A stretch of DNA of 64,000 nt, taken from Candidatus Hydrogenedentota bacterium (lineage in GTDB: Bacteria > Hydrogenedentota > Hydrogenedentia > Hydrogenedentales > JAGMZX01). Positions 27,601 through 35,482 of the stretch are shown here, one piece after another; position 1 is the stretch's first letter, and every line of letters begins with the position of its first letter. The DNA is taken from contig JAKQEQ010000130.1 of assembly GCA_029556545.1 (NCBI GenBank), forward strand, positions 6,411 through 70,410, written 5' to 3'. Under the pieces are notes generated by a model that ran no database searches, was not told where the DNA came from, and saw only the letters and a list, made by a program, of their open reading frames with translations. The translations under genes and the position numbers were made by a program.

Positions 27601-28454
27601 GGGCCGCGCAGGCGCTCGCGTCCGCGCAAATGCGGGTGCGACTCGCGCCCGGCGGACTGCTCGACACGGCCGGCGCGGCGTCTTCGGGTTGGCGGTTGCT
27701 TTCCGAGGGCGACGGCGTGTACCTGTTGCTTACCGAGGAAGCCAACGCGCTCCGCTACGGCGCGTTCGGCAATCTTCTCGCCATCACGTTCACGGGTCTC
27801 GACGATTTCGTGGCGTTGTATGACGGCCTTGTGCAACAACCGGAATTTTCTGTCGAGATGCGCGCGGACAACCAATTGTATGTTTCGCCCGCGACGCCCG
27901 GACGGCCCAGCGACACCAAGTTCTTCCTCTACCCCGCCGGGCCCACGTACCCGGATCGACGGCTTTCCGTGAAACTCAACGCGCGCGACGTGGCCGCGCC
28001 GGCCCGCACCATCGAGGACCTGGCCTTCCCCGGCATCAACCCCGAGGCGCCGAAGGCGTGGGACCGTGACGACGACGGGTTGTCCGACTTTGCGGACCCG
28101 TTCCCCGACGACGACGGACGTCCCGGGAACCTTGTCGTGCCGAGTCCGCTGCAGATCGGCGAGACCCAGAACTCGGGCACGTTGACGATTCGCAATAATC
28201 GGTTGGACACATTCGAGTGGGACATCGATCCGGGATCGATTCCTTCCTGGATTTCGAGCATTACTTATGGCAGTCCGGCCGGCGCCACGCCCAAGAGCGT
28301 GTTGTCGCCCGGCGAATCCGAGCTGATTCATCTTGGTGTGAACCGCGCGGGCCTGCCCGGGGGCTCGTCCGTGCAGGCCACGCTCATCGTGCGGCCCGAT
28401 GTCTTCCTCGATGAAGAAGTTACAGTGCGATTGTTTACCCCGGAACTGCCCTAA
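24639..28454 (+). CDS. Giant lipoprotein with Ig-like repeats and a von Willebrand A domain (copy 1)
   Basis: A 1271-residue surface lipoprotein (lipobox LLVLSGC, Cys23, then Pro). Residues about 28-500 contain four or five beta-sandwich units of the BACON/HYDIN-like type, each with a phrase such as LSVTPRALDFGEAG. A von Willebrand A domain follows (about 560-745) with MIDAS DFTGS (570-574) and the downstream metal Asp692 in ITDGVDN. The C-terminal half has another Ig-like unit, a domain shared with the next gene (YVPRNVNRFRMRFF, LRYGAFGNLL) and a calcium-type stretch DRDDDGLSDFADPFPDDDG. It probably binds a ligand at the cell surface through Mg2+; none is known. ATG 24639 was chosen by signal peptide and TGAGGT. 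Paralogue of the next gene. Confidence 0.82.
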   Translation: MTTITPRARMLAATVALLVLSGCPLFPQLSVTPRALDFGEAGVTRNFTILNSGGGVLDWVVEEVVRANPDAPWTAQDVPWLAVDPASGSTTRETDRVTLTANRSGQAAGQYTNTGVRIVSNAGTEVIPVAMSVTATLIVSPTQFTLSGVATSATFSISNIGAQSASWEVLYVPDPQSPATTQPLPPGITVAPATGTTASGAATAVSVSWAAGQDTFYLRVVSAAGSQLLSFVFGAQLQGLEVTPSPLTLYVDSNAQNADTAIPQTPSRLTIRNVGAVVRNWTVKVVNRVSPNLGAPISVAPSSGATPAGQESQVQVAVSDPRGIVAGSGTYDLIVESGDGSLIVPLVIEILPIPAIAISDAPNPEEAFPTVEPLTTLDFGREEVQKEFWVVNTGSRGSRLYFRVTHDDQGVTSPLIVDVVPIEGDTTGADRDFYIPEFGDFVDGVPVKVTVDRSNMTEDIEFRTVTVEAFDADFQFPLDAVEKQSIQIRVERPPLRMEGTLNRSRPPYVERFVFMLRDTVGRIIPTRAAEDLARLQFLVYEDEVLIDPRETNQFVSLPDDLRVNLVLMLDFTGSMFFAGTEDPITPLAPGEAIEIMKQGAALFLDDLPASYRVAIMYYNDRQQLSRVIHQFSTDRNSLKAALEDFTLPTAQHGVSTVRDALIDAMNVLLEEDPAETLPFDDADVRALVYITDGVDNASAASENDVLTRAEETRVRLYPIAYSANGETVNYAELLVQATDSGGHLYAVNDVEDLTRVLGSERSLVLEPSMLSGPNLVYFNVGNVGASNLSWNLAVTLGQEWISNVAPSGSVLLPGESAPVAVSLNPSAAPLGSRVEGEIAITSGDGAATIVIRMTPADDGLGNIVASNLTVSLQDEPGTLWNDLRNQVVFTYITPKEVSFSYRLVTRYTPPSGPAIQGQFQRDGVFFPGDVLAGQIAMTTTGIVEDLRAATPEDAVRAEVFVRTDYVPRNVNRFRMRFFTSLPPEAPAGAAQALASAQMRVRLAPGGLLDTAGAASSGWRLLSEGDGVYLLLTEEANALRYGAFGNLLAITFTGLDDFVALYDGLVQQPEFSVEMRADNQLYVSPATPGRPSDTKFFLYPAGPTYPDRRLSVKLNARDVAAPARTIEDLAFPGINPEAPKAWDRDDDGLSDFADPFPDDDGRPGNLVVPSPLQIGETQNSGTLTIRNNRLDTFEWDIDPGSIPSWISSITYGSPAGATPKSVLSPGESELIHLGVNRAGLPGGSSVQATLIVRPDVFLDEEVTVRLFTPELP

Positions 28455-28496
28455 ACCCGCCGCGTGGGAACGCAGGGTCGGGTGAAGGAGTGCGGT

Positions 28497-31400
28497 ATGA
28501 CGCATAGGAACTGGAAAATCGTTTCGCTCTGTATCGCGGCGGCATGCTTGGCGCTTGCCGGTTGTCCGTGGCAACCCTTGCTGTTCGTCTCACCCTTGGC
28601 CGTCAACTTTGGGCCGACAAGCACGACGCAGACGTTTCGCATCTACAACGCCGGCGGGGGGATGCTCAGTTGGGAGGTCTCCGAGGAGCTGCCCTGGCTC
28701 ACGCTCGTCGAGAAGACCGCCGGGAAGCAAGGCGCGATCCTGCAGGGCACAACGACCACGGAAATCGACGTTATCGAAATGCGCATCGATCGCACGGCCC
28801 TCGTCGGCGCCAACGCAAGCGGGCAAGTGCTTATCACGTCCAACGGCGGCAACCAGACCGTGGCCGTATCCGCGACCGTTGCAGCCACCGCTCAACTGCA
28901 AGTCTCGCCGACCTTCCTGGATTTCGGCGATTCCCTGAGCACCGCGCAACTTACGCTCACGAATCTCGGGCTGGAGGCGCTGAACTGGCAGCTTGCCGTA
29001 AGTCCCGACTCGCCGTGGTTGAGCGCGACGCCGACGGAGGGAACCCTGAGCAGTCAGGGAGCGACGGCTGCCGTGACCGTTACGGCGAACCGCGCCGCGC
29101 TGCCTCCGGGCGCGTTCCAGGGGCTCATCAGCTTCACGTCGAACGGGGGGGATGTTCAGGTTATCGCGGCGATTGAGACGCCCGTCCTCTTCGTGCTGCC
29201 GGACAGCCTGGCCTTCGGCGTTCTGGCTTCGCCCACAAGCCGCCTGGTCACCTTGCAGAATCAAGGTCTGGACCCGATACCGTGGACCGCGACGGCCAAC
29301 GCGGCAGGCGGCTGGTTGTCCGTGACGCCTTCCAGCGGCAACGTGCCGGCGGGGGCCACGCAACAGATCAACGTTACGGCCAGTCCGACGGGTCTCGCGC
29401 CTGGCGCGTATTCCGGAGAAGTCGTCGTGGCTGCCGCAGGATTGGGGTTCACGAAGGCCATACCCGTCACCATGAGCGTCTCCGGTTTCGTAGTGAGTCG
29501 GAGCCACATCGCGTTCGGCGTGATCGAGCGGGCCGCCAGCGACACGTTTGCAATAACCAATACGGGCGCGACGCCCATTCCCTGGCAGATACAGAAACCG
29601 GCCGCCGCCACGTGGCTGAACGTCAGCCCCGCCTCGGGCACGTTGACCGCCTCCGAGACCATCACCGTTACCGCCGACCCCACCGTCGTTGCGGCGGGTC
29701 AATACGACGTAAACCTGAGCATCCTCCACGATGACGCCACGGAGATCGTACGCGTAACGATGACTCGGCCCGCGCCCCCGGCCCTCGTGGTCGCGCCCAC
29801 CGAAATCGACTTCTCGACGACACGAGTCGAGCAAACCCTCGCCATCTGGAACCCGGGCACGGGCACTGTCGGCTGGCGCATCGACACAACGGGTTTTCCC
29901 GCGTGGTTGTCCTTGACGCCCGCCGTGGGCGGCATAGCCTCCGGCACGGTGACCGGCGATGAGACCGCGATCCTGGCGGTACGCGTCGACCGCGACCAGG
30001 CGCCCCCCGGATCGCTCAATTTCTCCCATACGTTTGCCGTCGAGGCCGTGAGCGGCGCCTCGGGCAGCGTGGACGTGCTCGTCCGCATGACGATTCCTGT
30101 GACTCCGCGCATCGAGATTGAAGCGGACGGCTTCGATTCGACCGGCATTCCCTTCGTCAACCTGGACGTCGACGAGAACGCAGTCACGTTTAAGATATCG
30201 AACGTCGGCAACGGCGCGCTGTTCTGGAGCATCTCGGGACAGGAGCAGGCGCCGTGGATTACGTCGGTGGCGCCCGCTCAAGGCACGCTGGACCCGAACA
30301 CGCAGACTACGGTGACTATCAGCGTGGATCGGAGAACACTCACGTATCTCGGCGCGCAGCATCTGCTCACGATCACGTCGAACGACCCGAACACCGGCGC
30401 GGCGCTCCTCCTGGTCGAGATTCAGGTGGCGAAAGTCATATCCGTCGCCACGCGTCCCCAGCAGTTGGCGTTCGGCGTGGACGTGATCTCCGACGTGCTC
30501 GAAGTCGCCAACTTCGGCGATCCCGATACGGTGCTCAACTTCGCCGTAACCTCGAACAAGGAGTGGTTGAACGTGTTCCCGGACTCGGGAACCAGCATCG
30601 GAACCCCCACCACCATCAAGGACTGGCAGCCCATAAGCGTGACCGTCGATCGTTCGCTAATCGACGGCGTCGGCGCCTCCGCCAAACTCACCGTTACGGC
30701 GTTTCAGGTCGTTGACGGCCAACGGGTCCCGCTGCCGGGTGTGGCGCCCATCGAGGTGCCCGTGTCCGTCGAGGCCGTCGAACTCTCCTTCGAGTCGGCC
30801 CGGCCCCGTCTCCGCGTGCCCTCGCTCGTGCGGACCGTGCTCCTGATGCGGAATATCCGCCAGCAGGTCCTTCCGATACCCGACGCGCTGCTCGGCGAGG
30901 TCGCGCGCAAATTCACCATTTACGAAAAGGGCGAGCCGCTCGAAATAACGGAGACCAACCAGTTTCTCCGCAGCGCCAACCGCATTCGCGCCAATGTCAT
31001 GATACTTCTAGATTACTCCGGAAGTATGCTTTCGGCGGCCCGGCAGGCCGTCGAGCCCGAGATTGCGAACGCGGAGGACCCGATTCAAGCGTTGTACGAA
31101 TCGTGCATCCCACAGCTTATCAATGAGTTGCCTGATCACTACCGCATCGCCCTCGCCGTCATGAGCGAACGCATCGGCGACGGGTCCGAATTGAGTTCCC
31201 TCCGGCTCCTGGGCGGCGATGACGGCGAGGAAGTTTTCACGACGAACAAGGCCGTGCTCGAGGCGCGGCTGTTCGCCCTCGATGTCAATGACAACGGCGC
31301 GACCACCCTGTTGCCCACGTTGCAGGCGGCCGCAAACGTCCTGCTGGCGGAGGACCTGGACGAGAACCGGATTCCTTTTGACGACGCGGATATGCGCGCC

Positions 31401-32981
31401 ATTATCGCCGTCACGGATGGGCGCCTTACGACCTCGTCCAATCTCAGCATCCCCGACACGGCGCTCCACCTCTTGGACCGCCACGTGCGCTATATGCCCG
31501 TCGGGTGGGGCCTCCAGGTGGCCGCCGACCCCTTGATTCGACTGTCCTACGTCACGGGCGGGCACTACTACGCCACGCGCAATGTCCCGACGGGCGAGGT
31601 GGACGCCTTCGGCAACGCCGTCCGCGTTCCGGTCGCGTCCACGCTGCGTGCGTGGTGCGAAACCGACCTTGCCGATGACTGCGATCAGTCTATCGCGAGA
31701 GACCTGAAATCGCAGGTCGTTCTTAACTACTCGACGCTGAAGAACGAGGCGAACGTGGTGGTTCAGGGGCGGCTTACCTTCAACGATCCTAACGATCAGA
31801 ACAGCCCCTGCCTGCCGGAGCAGGGCGATATTTCCGGCTCGTTTAGCCACACGCAACTGGACTTCCAGGCGATCTCCGGCGACCCGCGTCTCGGCCAGGT
31901 TTCCCTGCGGACCGACGGGCTTGAGGGCGACGGCACGGCGCGGGTGGTCGTGCGCCTCGAATATGCGCCGCGCAACCTGCGGCGTATCGCGTTCAGTTTC
32001 CAGGTGGACAGCGTCGAGCCTTATGCGGTGAACATCGTCAAAGTCGCGGAGAGCGCGGGCGGCGTGTTCCCCACGTGGACGCAAAGCGGCGCGCTGGCCA
32101 ACCTCGCGTTCGCCACCCCGGATAACACACCGCTGCAGTACGGCGATTTCGGCGACATGTTTGAACTGCGCTTCTCGAACGTGACCCTGCCTTTCACCGT
32201 GCACGCCGCCGTGACGGACCCCGTCATCGTTCCCGCGAATCCCGAGTCAAAATACTTCACCATCCCCGACAGCATCTACGTCGGCGCGACCCGTTTTCTG
32301 GCGCCCGCTTTCCCGACGCCGCTAATTTCCTCAGTGCCCCAAATGACGCTCGGCGCAGACGACGCGCGTATCATCGACCTGGGCACGGCGATAGACGCGG
32401 CGCAAATTTCGATCTGGAATGGCGGCGGCAGCCACGCGCCCACGGGGGTGTGGCTCGACTGGTTCCTGAATATCGAGGAGGGGGCCGGCTTTGTCTCCGT
32501 CGTGCCCCTCGAAGGGACGGTCGTTTCGACCCTTACGCCCGACCTGATCACCGCGACGGTCAACCGCGCGCAAGCGCCGGGCGACTACCGGGTCGTTCTG
32601 GGATTCAGCTATGTCTACGGGTCCCTGGGCCTGACTTTCCTGGGCAAGCCGATTACCCTATTGTTCACCGTTACGGATGCCGCCCTCGAGGTTACGCCTA
32701 CGGTCTTCGCCTTTGGCGACGTCACCGTCGATCTGCCCATTGCCGTCACAAACACCGGCCAGGGCGTCTTGCGTTGGTCCATTAACACCGCCGCGCTCCC
32801 GGCGTGGCTTGTCGTCACGCAAGGTTCGGGCGTGCTCGGACCTGGACAGAGCAGCAACTTCCTCGTGCGCGCACTACGCGGGCAGGCGCCGGGACCGGGA
32901 GACCATCTCCATACCTTCCTGTTGGAGACGGACATCGGCCAGTCGGTGCAACTCACCGCGACCATGACCGTCAACCCATAA
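28497..32981 (+). CDS. Giant lipoprotein with Ig-like repeats and a von Willebrand A domain (copy 2)
   Basis: A 1494-residue paralogue of the preceding gene, 42 bases downstream. Lipobox LALAGC (Cys23, then Pro-Trp). About seven BACON/HYDIN-like beta-sandwich units (residues 28-780) carry repeats like LQVSPTFLDFGDSLS and PWLSATPTEGTLSSQG. The vWA domain has MIDAS DYSGS (839-843) and Asp974 in VTDGRLT. As in copy 1, the vWA is preceded by a conserved segment ending TNQF and followed by the same YAPRN..R....F domain, LQYGDFGDMF and a last Ig-like unit. It lacks the Asp-rich calcium stretch of copy 1. AAGGAG lies six bases before ATG 28497. Both copies probably work at the outer surface. Confidence 0.82.
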   Translation: MTHRNWKIVSLCIAAACLALAGCPWQPLLFVSPLAVNFGPTSTTQTFRIYNAGGGMLSWEVSEELPWLTLVEKTAGKQGAILQGTTTTEIDVIEMRIDRTALVGANASGQVLITSNGGNQTVAVSATVAATAQLQVSPTFLDFGDSLSTAQLTLTNLGLEALNWQLAVSPDSPWLSATPTEGTLSSQGATAAVTVTANRAALPPGAFQGLISFTSNGGDVQVIAAIETPVLFVLPDSLAFGVLASPTSRLVTLQNQGLDPIPWTATANAAGGWLSVTPSSGNVPAGATQQINVTASPTGLAPGAYSGEVVVAAAGLGFTKAIPVTMSVSGFVVSRSHIAFGVIERAASDTFAITNTGATPIPWQIQKPAAATWLNVSPASGTLTASETITVTADPTVVAAGQYDVNLSILHDDATEIVRVTMTRPAPPALVVAPTEIDFSTTRVEQTLAIWNPGTGTVGWRIDTTGFPAWLSLTPAVGGIASGTVTGDETAILAVRVDRDQAPPGSLNFSHTFAVEAVSGASGSVDVLVRMTIPVTPRIEIEADGFDSTGIPFVNLDVDENAVTFKISNVGNGALFWSISGQEQAPWITSVAPAQGTLDPNTQTTVTISVDRRTLTYLGAQHLLTITSNDPNTGAALLLVEIQVAKVISVATRPQQLAFGVDVISDVLEVANFGDPDTVLNFAVTSNKEWLNVFPDSGTSIGTPTTIKDWQPISVTVDRSLIDGVGASAKLTVTAFQVVDGQRVPLPGVAPIEVPVSVEAVELSFESARPRLRVPSLVRTVLLMRNIRQQVLPIPDALLGEVARKFTIYEKGEPLEITETNQFLRSANRIRANVMILLDYSGSMLSAARQAVEPEIANAEDPIQALYESCIPQLINELPDHYRIALAVMSERIGDGSELSSLRLLGGDDGEEVFTTNKAVLEARLFALDVNDNGATTLLPTLQAAANVLLAEDLDENRIPFDDADMRAIIAVTDGRLTTSSNLSIPDTALHLLDRHVRYMPVGWGLQVAADPLIRLSYVTGGHYYATRNVPTGEVDAFGNAVRVPVASTLRAWCETDLADDCDQSIARDLKSQVVLNYSTLKNEANVVVQGRLTFNDPNDQNSPCLPEQGDISGSFSHTQLDFQAISGDPRLGQVSLRTDGLEGDGTARVVVRLEYAPRNLRRIAFSFQVDSVEPYAVNIVKVAESAGGVFPTWTQSGALANLAFATPDNTPLQYGDFGDMFELRFSNVTLPFTVHAAVTDPVIVPANPESKYFTIPDSIYVGATRFLAPAFPTPLISSVPQMTLGADDARIIDLGTAIDAAQISIWNGGGSHAPTGVWLDWFLNIEEGAGFVSVVPLEGTVVSTLTPDLITATVNRAQAPGDYRVVLGFSYVYGSLGLTFLGKPITLLFTVTDAALEVTPTVFAFGDVTVDLPIAVTNTGQGVLRWSINTAALPAWLVVTQGSGVLGPGQSSNFLVRALRGQAPGPGDHLHTFLLETDIGQSVQLTATMTVNP

Positions 32982-33163
32982 CCGGACCCGTGACCGGGCG
33001 TGCGGCGATCATACGGCGGGGCCGTCGGGTCGCGTCGGGAGTCCGCCTTCTTGCGCGTTTCCGATTGTATCGTGTATCGTCAGGGGGAATGACGTGCGTG
33101 AAGGGGGTGTTGTCGAAAACGAGGCGATTCGCCCGGACGAGTCTCCCGCGGATGGCTTAAGGC

Positions 33164-33370
33164 ATGACGGTTCTATTGGTAAATATCATACTGGCATTCG
33201 CCGCGATGGCGGTTATCCTGGCGACGTGGACCGCCGTGCATCTCCTGGCGCGCCGACGCATGGGCGAGCGGACCTTCTCCTGCAAAGGCCCCACCGTCGA
33301 TGCGCAAGGCTTGGCGCGATGCTGCAAAGGCGATGGCTCCATCTGCTCGGAAATCCCACAGGGCCGGTAA
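33164..33370 (+). CDS. Small membrane protein with Cys-rich tail
   Basis: A 68-residue protein with one membrane helix (about residues 3-28, LLVNIILAFAAMAVILATW) followed by basic RRR and a tail with four Cys in CKGPTVDAQGLARCCKGDGSIC, a spacing suited to a metal or cluster. The family is not recognised; it is only loosely like the NqrM maturation protein. The ribosome site is weak (AAGGC just before ATG). A 9-bp perfect hairpin lies 29 bases after its stop. Confidence 0.5.
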   Translation: MTVLLVNIILAFAAMAVILATWTAVHLLARRRMGERTFSCKGPTVDAQGLARCCKGDGSICSEIPQGR

Positions 33371-33399
33371 TCGCCTTACGTCATGACCCTGACGTGGTC

Positions 33400-33419
33400 A
33401 CGACCCGCCCGCGGGTCGT
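33400..33419 (+). terminator. GC-rich hairpin after the small membrane protein
   Basis: ACGACCCGC and GCGGGTCGT pair perfectly around a CC loop. A T-run is absent, so termination strength is uncertain. Confidence 0.4.
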
Positions 33420-33443
33420 TCGCGATCTTGGCAACGAGCTTGT

Positions 33444-33471
33444 TTGATTGTCCGGGATCTTTTGTTATAAT
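33444..33471 (+). promoter_or_regulatory. Promoter of the zinc-ribbon acidic protein gene
   Basis: TTGATT (33444-33449), a 16-base spacer and a perfect TATAAT (33466-33471) lie 55 bases upstream of ATG 33526. Confidence 0.6.
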
Positions 33472-33525
33472 CGGGCGCCTTCGCGGGGAGGCATTCCGCG
33501 AGAATATCGAACAGGGAGTTCGTGT

Positions 33526-33984
33526 ATGCCGGTGAAATATAAATGTCCGAAATGTGAGCGGCGCTACGTCGAATGGGGCGCGGAGAAATACGGCTTCAAG
33601 TGTCCCCATTGCGTGCAGGAGGAACTCGTGCGGTTGGGCGCGGTCGAGCAGTCGTCCTCGCGGCAGACTTCGATGAAGCGGCGCCTGCGCCGGCCCGCGC
33701 CGCAGCCCGTGCCGGACGAAGAGGCGGAAATGCTGGAAGTTGTCGAGGCGCCCGCGCCGGAGGACGTTGACGAGGAAGAAGAAGAACTGGAGGAGGAGGA
33801 GGAGGTCCAGGTGGGTGTCGGGGCCGCCGCCGTTCCTTCCACGGAGGAGGATGCCGATACCGATGCGGAACCCGCCGCTGACGAAACCCTGATTGAAGGC
33901 GAAGAGGACATGGAGATCGGAGGGGGGTTCGAGGAGGGCGGCAATGAGGAGCTTCCGGACGAAATGGAGCTAGAGGACCGCTGA
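33526..33984 (+). CDS. Zinc-ribbon protein with long acidic tail
   Basis: A 152-residue protein. The first 30 residues form a zinc ribbon (CPKC at 7-10, CPHC about 26-29). A basic patch (SMKRRLRRPAPQP) follows, then a very acidic, probably disordered tail with long Glu runs (EEEEELEEEEE). Such designs are seen in small nucleic-acid or RNA polymerase-associated proteins, but no function is known. ATG 33526 follows ACAGGGAGTT. It is a single-gene transcript bounded by a good promoter and a Rho-independent terminator. Confidence 0.7.
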   Translation: MPVKYKCPKCERRYVEWGAEKYGFKCPHCVQEELVRLGAVEQSSSRQTSMKRRLRRPAPQPVPDEEAEMLEVVEAPAPEDVDEEEEELEEEEEVQVGVGAAAVPSTEEDADTDAEPAADETLIEGEEDMEIGGGFEEGGNEELPDEMELEDR

Positions 33985-34008
33985 CCCGAGACCACAACGA
34001 CGTTTACC

Positions 34009-34040
34009 GCGGCGCGTTCAGGCTCGCGCCGCTTTTCTTT
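34009..34040 (+). terminator. Rho-independent terminator
   Basis: GCGGCGCG pairs perfectly with CGCGCCGC around an 8-base loop and is followed at once by TTTTCTTT, 24 bases after the stop of the zinc-ribbon gene. Confidence 0.8.
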
Positions 34041-34089
34041 CAGCTCTCCGGGTTCGGCCGTTGAACGGGTGGGCCGCCGCAGGCAGTTG

Positions 34090-34824
34090 CTACGGCGCGG
34101 CGGGCGTCTCGTTAGCGCGGTCGGTCGGCTTGGTCTCTTGGTCTCGGGCGTCGCCTGCCGCCTCGCGCGCCTTCTTCGCCTCCGCATCCGTCGTCAGAAT
34201 AAGCCGGTCGTGGTGATAGACCACCGCCAAGTCCGGAAACTCGCGCAGAAACTGGTAATTCAGCACGGCGAAGAATGTGGTCCCCGGCTCAATCCGCGCG
34301 GTCCACCGCCGCTGCTCGGCGGCGGCCGGCTCCAGCCCCGGTCCCAGTTCGAGCGGCACCTCCGCCTCTTTGCTGAGCCGCACGATGGCGGCGAGCGCGT
34401 CTTCGTCCGCGATAGTGATCGGGTGTTCGGAGACGGGACCGACGAGTTTCTCGTACAGCGCGGGCGCCAGCTTGACGCCGGGAATGAGTTCCTGTTCCGG
34501 CGCGACCGGCCCTTCCTTGCCTCCTTGCGGTATGGGCTTGGTGGTGTCCAGTTCCACCGTCGCCACCTGCCGCATGGGCAGGGTCATCTCGACCCCGTCC
34601 ATAATGCGGATGACCAACTCGCGGGCGTCCTGCCGGATGACCTTGAAGCCAACGAGTTGCTTCCCGCTCTTGAGCGTAATGACGTCGCCTCGAGGTTGAC
34701 GGGCGACGGTTTCCGGAGAGGTATCGGCGGACGGCGAGGCCGCGCCTTCCTGCGACCAGCCCGCCGGACACAAGAAGATCACAGCGGCTAAGAATAGCCG
34801 TAAAACCCGCCCCGAAGCCTGCAT
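34090..34824 (-). CDS. Secreted protein of unknown function with STN-like domain
   Basis: A 244-residue exported protein with an N-terminal signal peptide (RLFLAAVIFLCPAGWS). Residues about 45-95 (VITLKSGKQLVGFKVI and MTLPMRQVATVELD) look like a small SH3- or Sm-like beta-barrel often seen in Planctomycetes proteins. The region 130-215 (ALAAIVRLSKEAEVPLEL, FFAVLNYQFLREFPDLAVVYHHDRLILT) resembles secretin-type STN modules. The tail is low in complexity and rich in Lys and Glu. No assigned function; no operon partner. Confidence 0.55.
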   Translation of the reverse strand: MQASGRVLRLFLAAVIFLCPAGWSQEGAASPSADTSPETVARQPRGDVITLKSGKQLVGFKVIRQDARELVIRIMDGVEMTLPMRQVATVELDTTKPIPQGGKEGPVAPEQELIPGVKLAPALYEKLVGPVSEHPITIADEDALAAIVRLSKEAEVPLELGPGLEPAAAEQRRWTARIEPGTTFFAVLNYQFLREFPDLAVVYHHDRLILTTDAEAKKAREAAGDARDQETKPTDRANETPAAP

Positions 34825-35024
34825 ACCCGCGAGTCTCCATCTCTCAAGACCATTCTAGGAGCGTTGCCCCCGCAAGTCAAGCCCTTTCTTGCCTTTTCTC
34901 GGCCTGGACGCGGCCATGCGCGGAGCTTCCGCGCCCGTCAATCGCGCCGTCCCGGCGGGGTTGATGCATTGGCAAGCCCTGTGCCATTATGGGTGCGCGG
35001 GCACAGCCCGTGGAGAAGGATCGC

Positions 35025-35393
35025 ATGGCCCGAATCATCCTTGCGGGAACCGACGGCCCCAGTATCGCCGTCCTTGCCGCCGAACTCGAGGCGGAAGGAC
35101 ATGAGGTCGTCAAGGCATCGGACGGATACGACGCATATGGCTTGGCGTCAACGGCGGATTTGGTATTTATAGAGATGGATTTGCCGGTTTATAGCGGTTT
35201 TGATTTGTGTGCGATGCTGCGAAGCGACCCGGACATGCCCCCGGGTTTGCCCCTGGTCCTGTTCACCGATGAGAATCTCGACCCGCGCAGAATGGAGCGC
35301 GCCCGCGCCACATGCCGTTTCCCGAAGACCCATGGCACGGGCGACCTGCGCGACCTGCTTGCGGCATTGCTGGGGGAAAAGGCCCGCGCGTAG
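35025..35393 (+). CDS. Stand-alone receiver-like protein with Glu at the phosphorylation site
   Basis: A 122-residue CheY-like domain with no output domain. Aligning on Pro54 and Gly58 of EMDLPVYSG, the phospho-acceptor position is Glu50 instead of Asp. The N-terminal acidic pair is reduced (T9-D10), while the switch Thr81 and Lys101 are kept. Glu there often mimics the phosphorylated state, so it may be permanently active or may bind a partner without phosphorylation. ATG 35025 follows GAGAAGG. No kinase gene is adjacent; the kinase at 9053 already has its own regulator. Confidence 0.75.
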   Translation: MARIILAGTDGPSIAVLAAELEAEGHEVVKASDGYDAYGLASTADLVFIEMDLPVYSGFDLCAMLRSDPDMPPGLPLVLFTDENLDPRRMERARATCRFPKTHGTGDLRDLLAALLGEKARA

Positions 35394-35482
35394 GCCGCGC
35401 CTGTTCGTCCCGTCTCTGCTGTCCGTATGCCTTGGCAGGGCGTGTTCCCCCTCCACTCTCCAAAGCGGGGCGTTGCGCCCCC

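Noticed and set aside
24933-28574. A 1213-codon open frame antisense to the first vWA lipoprotein
   Set aside because: It is Arg/His-rich with no domain similarity; the opposite strand has a lipobox, vWA motifs and a ribosome site. Such frames are expected in GC-rich DNA.
33526-33984. Zinc-ribbon acidic protein as an RNA polymerase delta or omega subunit
   Set aside because: The Glu-rich tail is similar in style only; no polymerase-subunit motif is present.
35025-35393. Response regulator paired with a nearby histidine kinase
   Set aside because: No kinase is adjacent; the only kinase in the window has its own overlapping partner.
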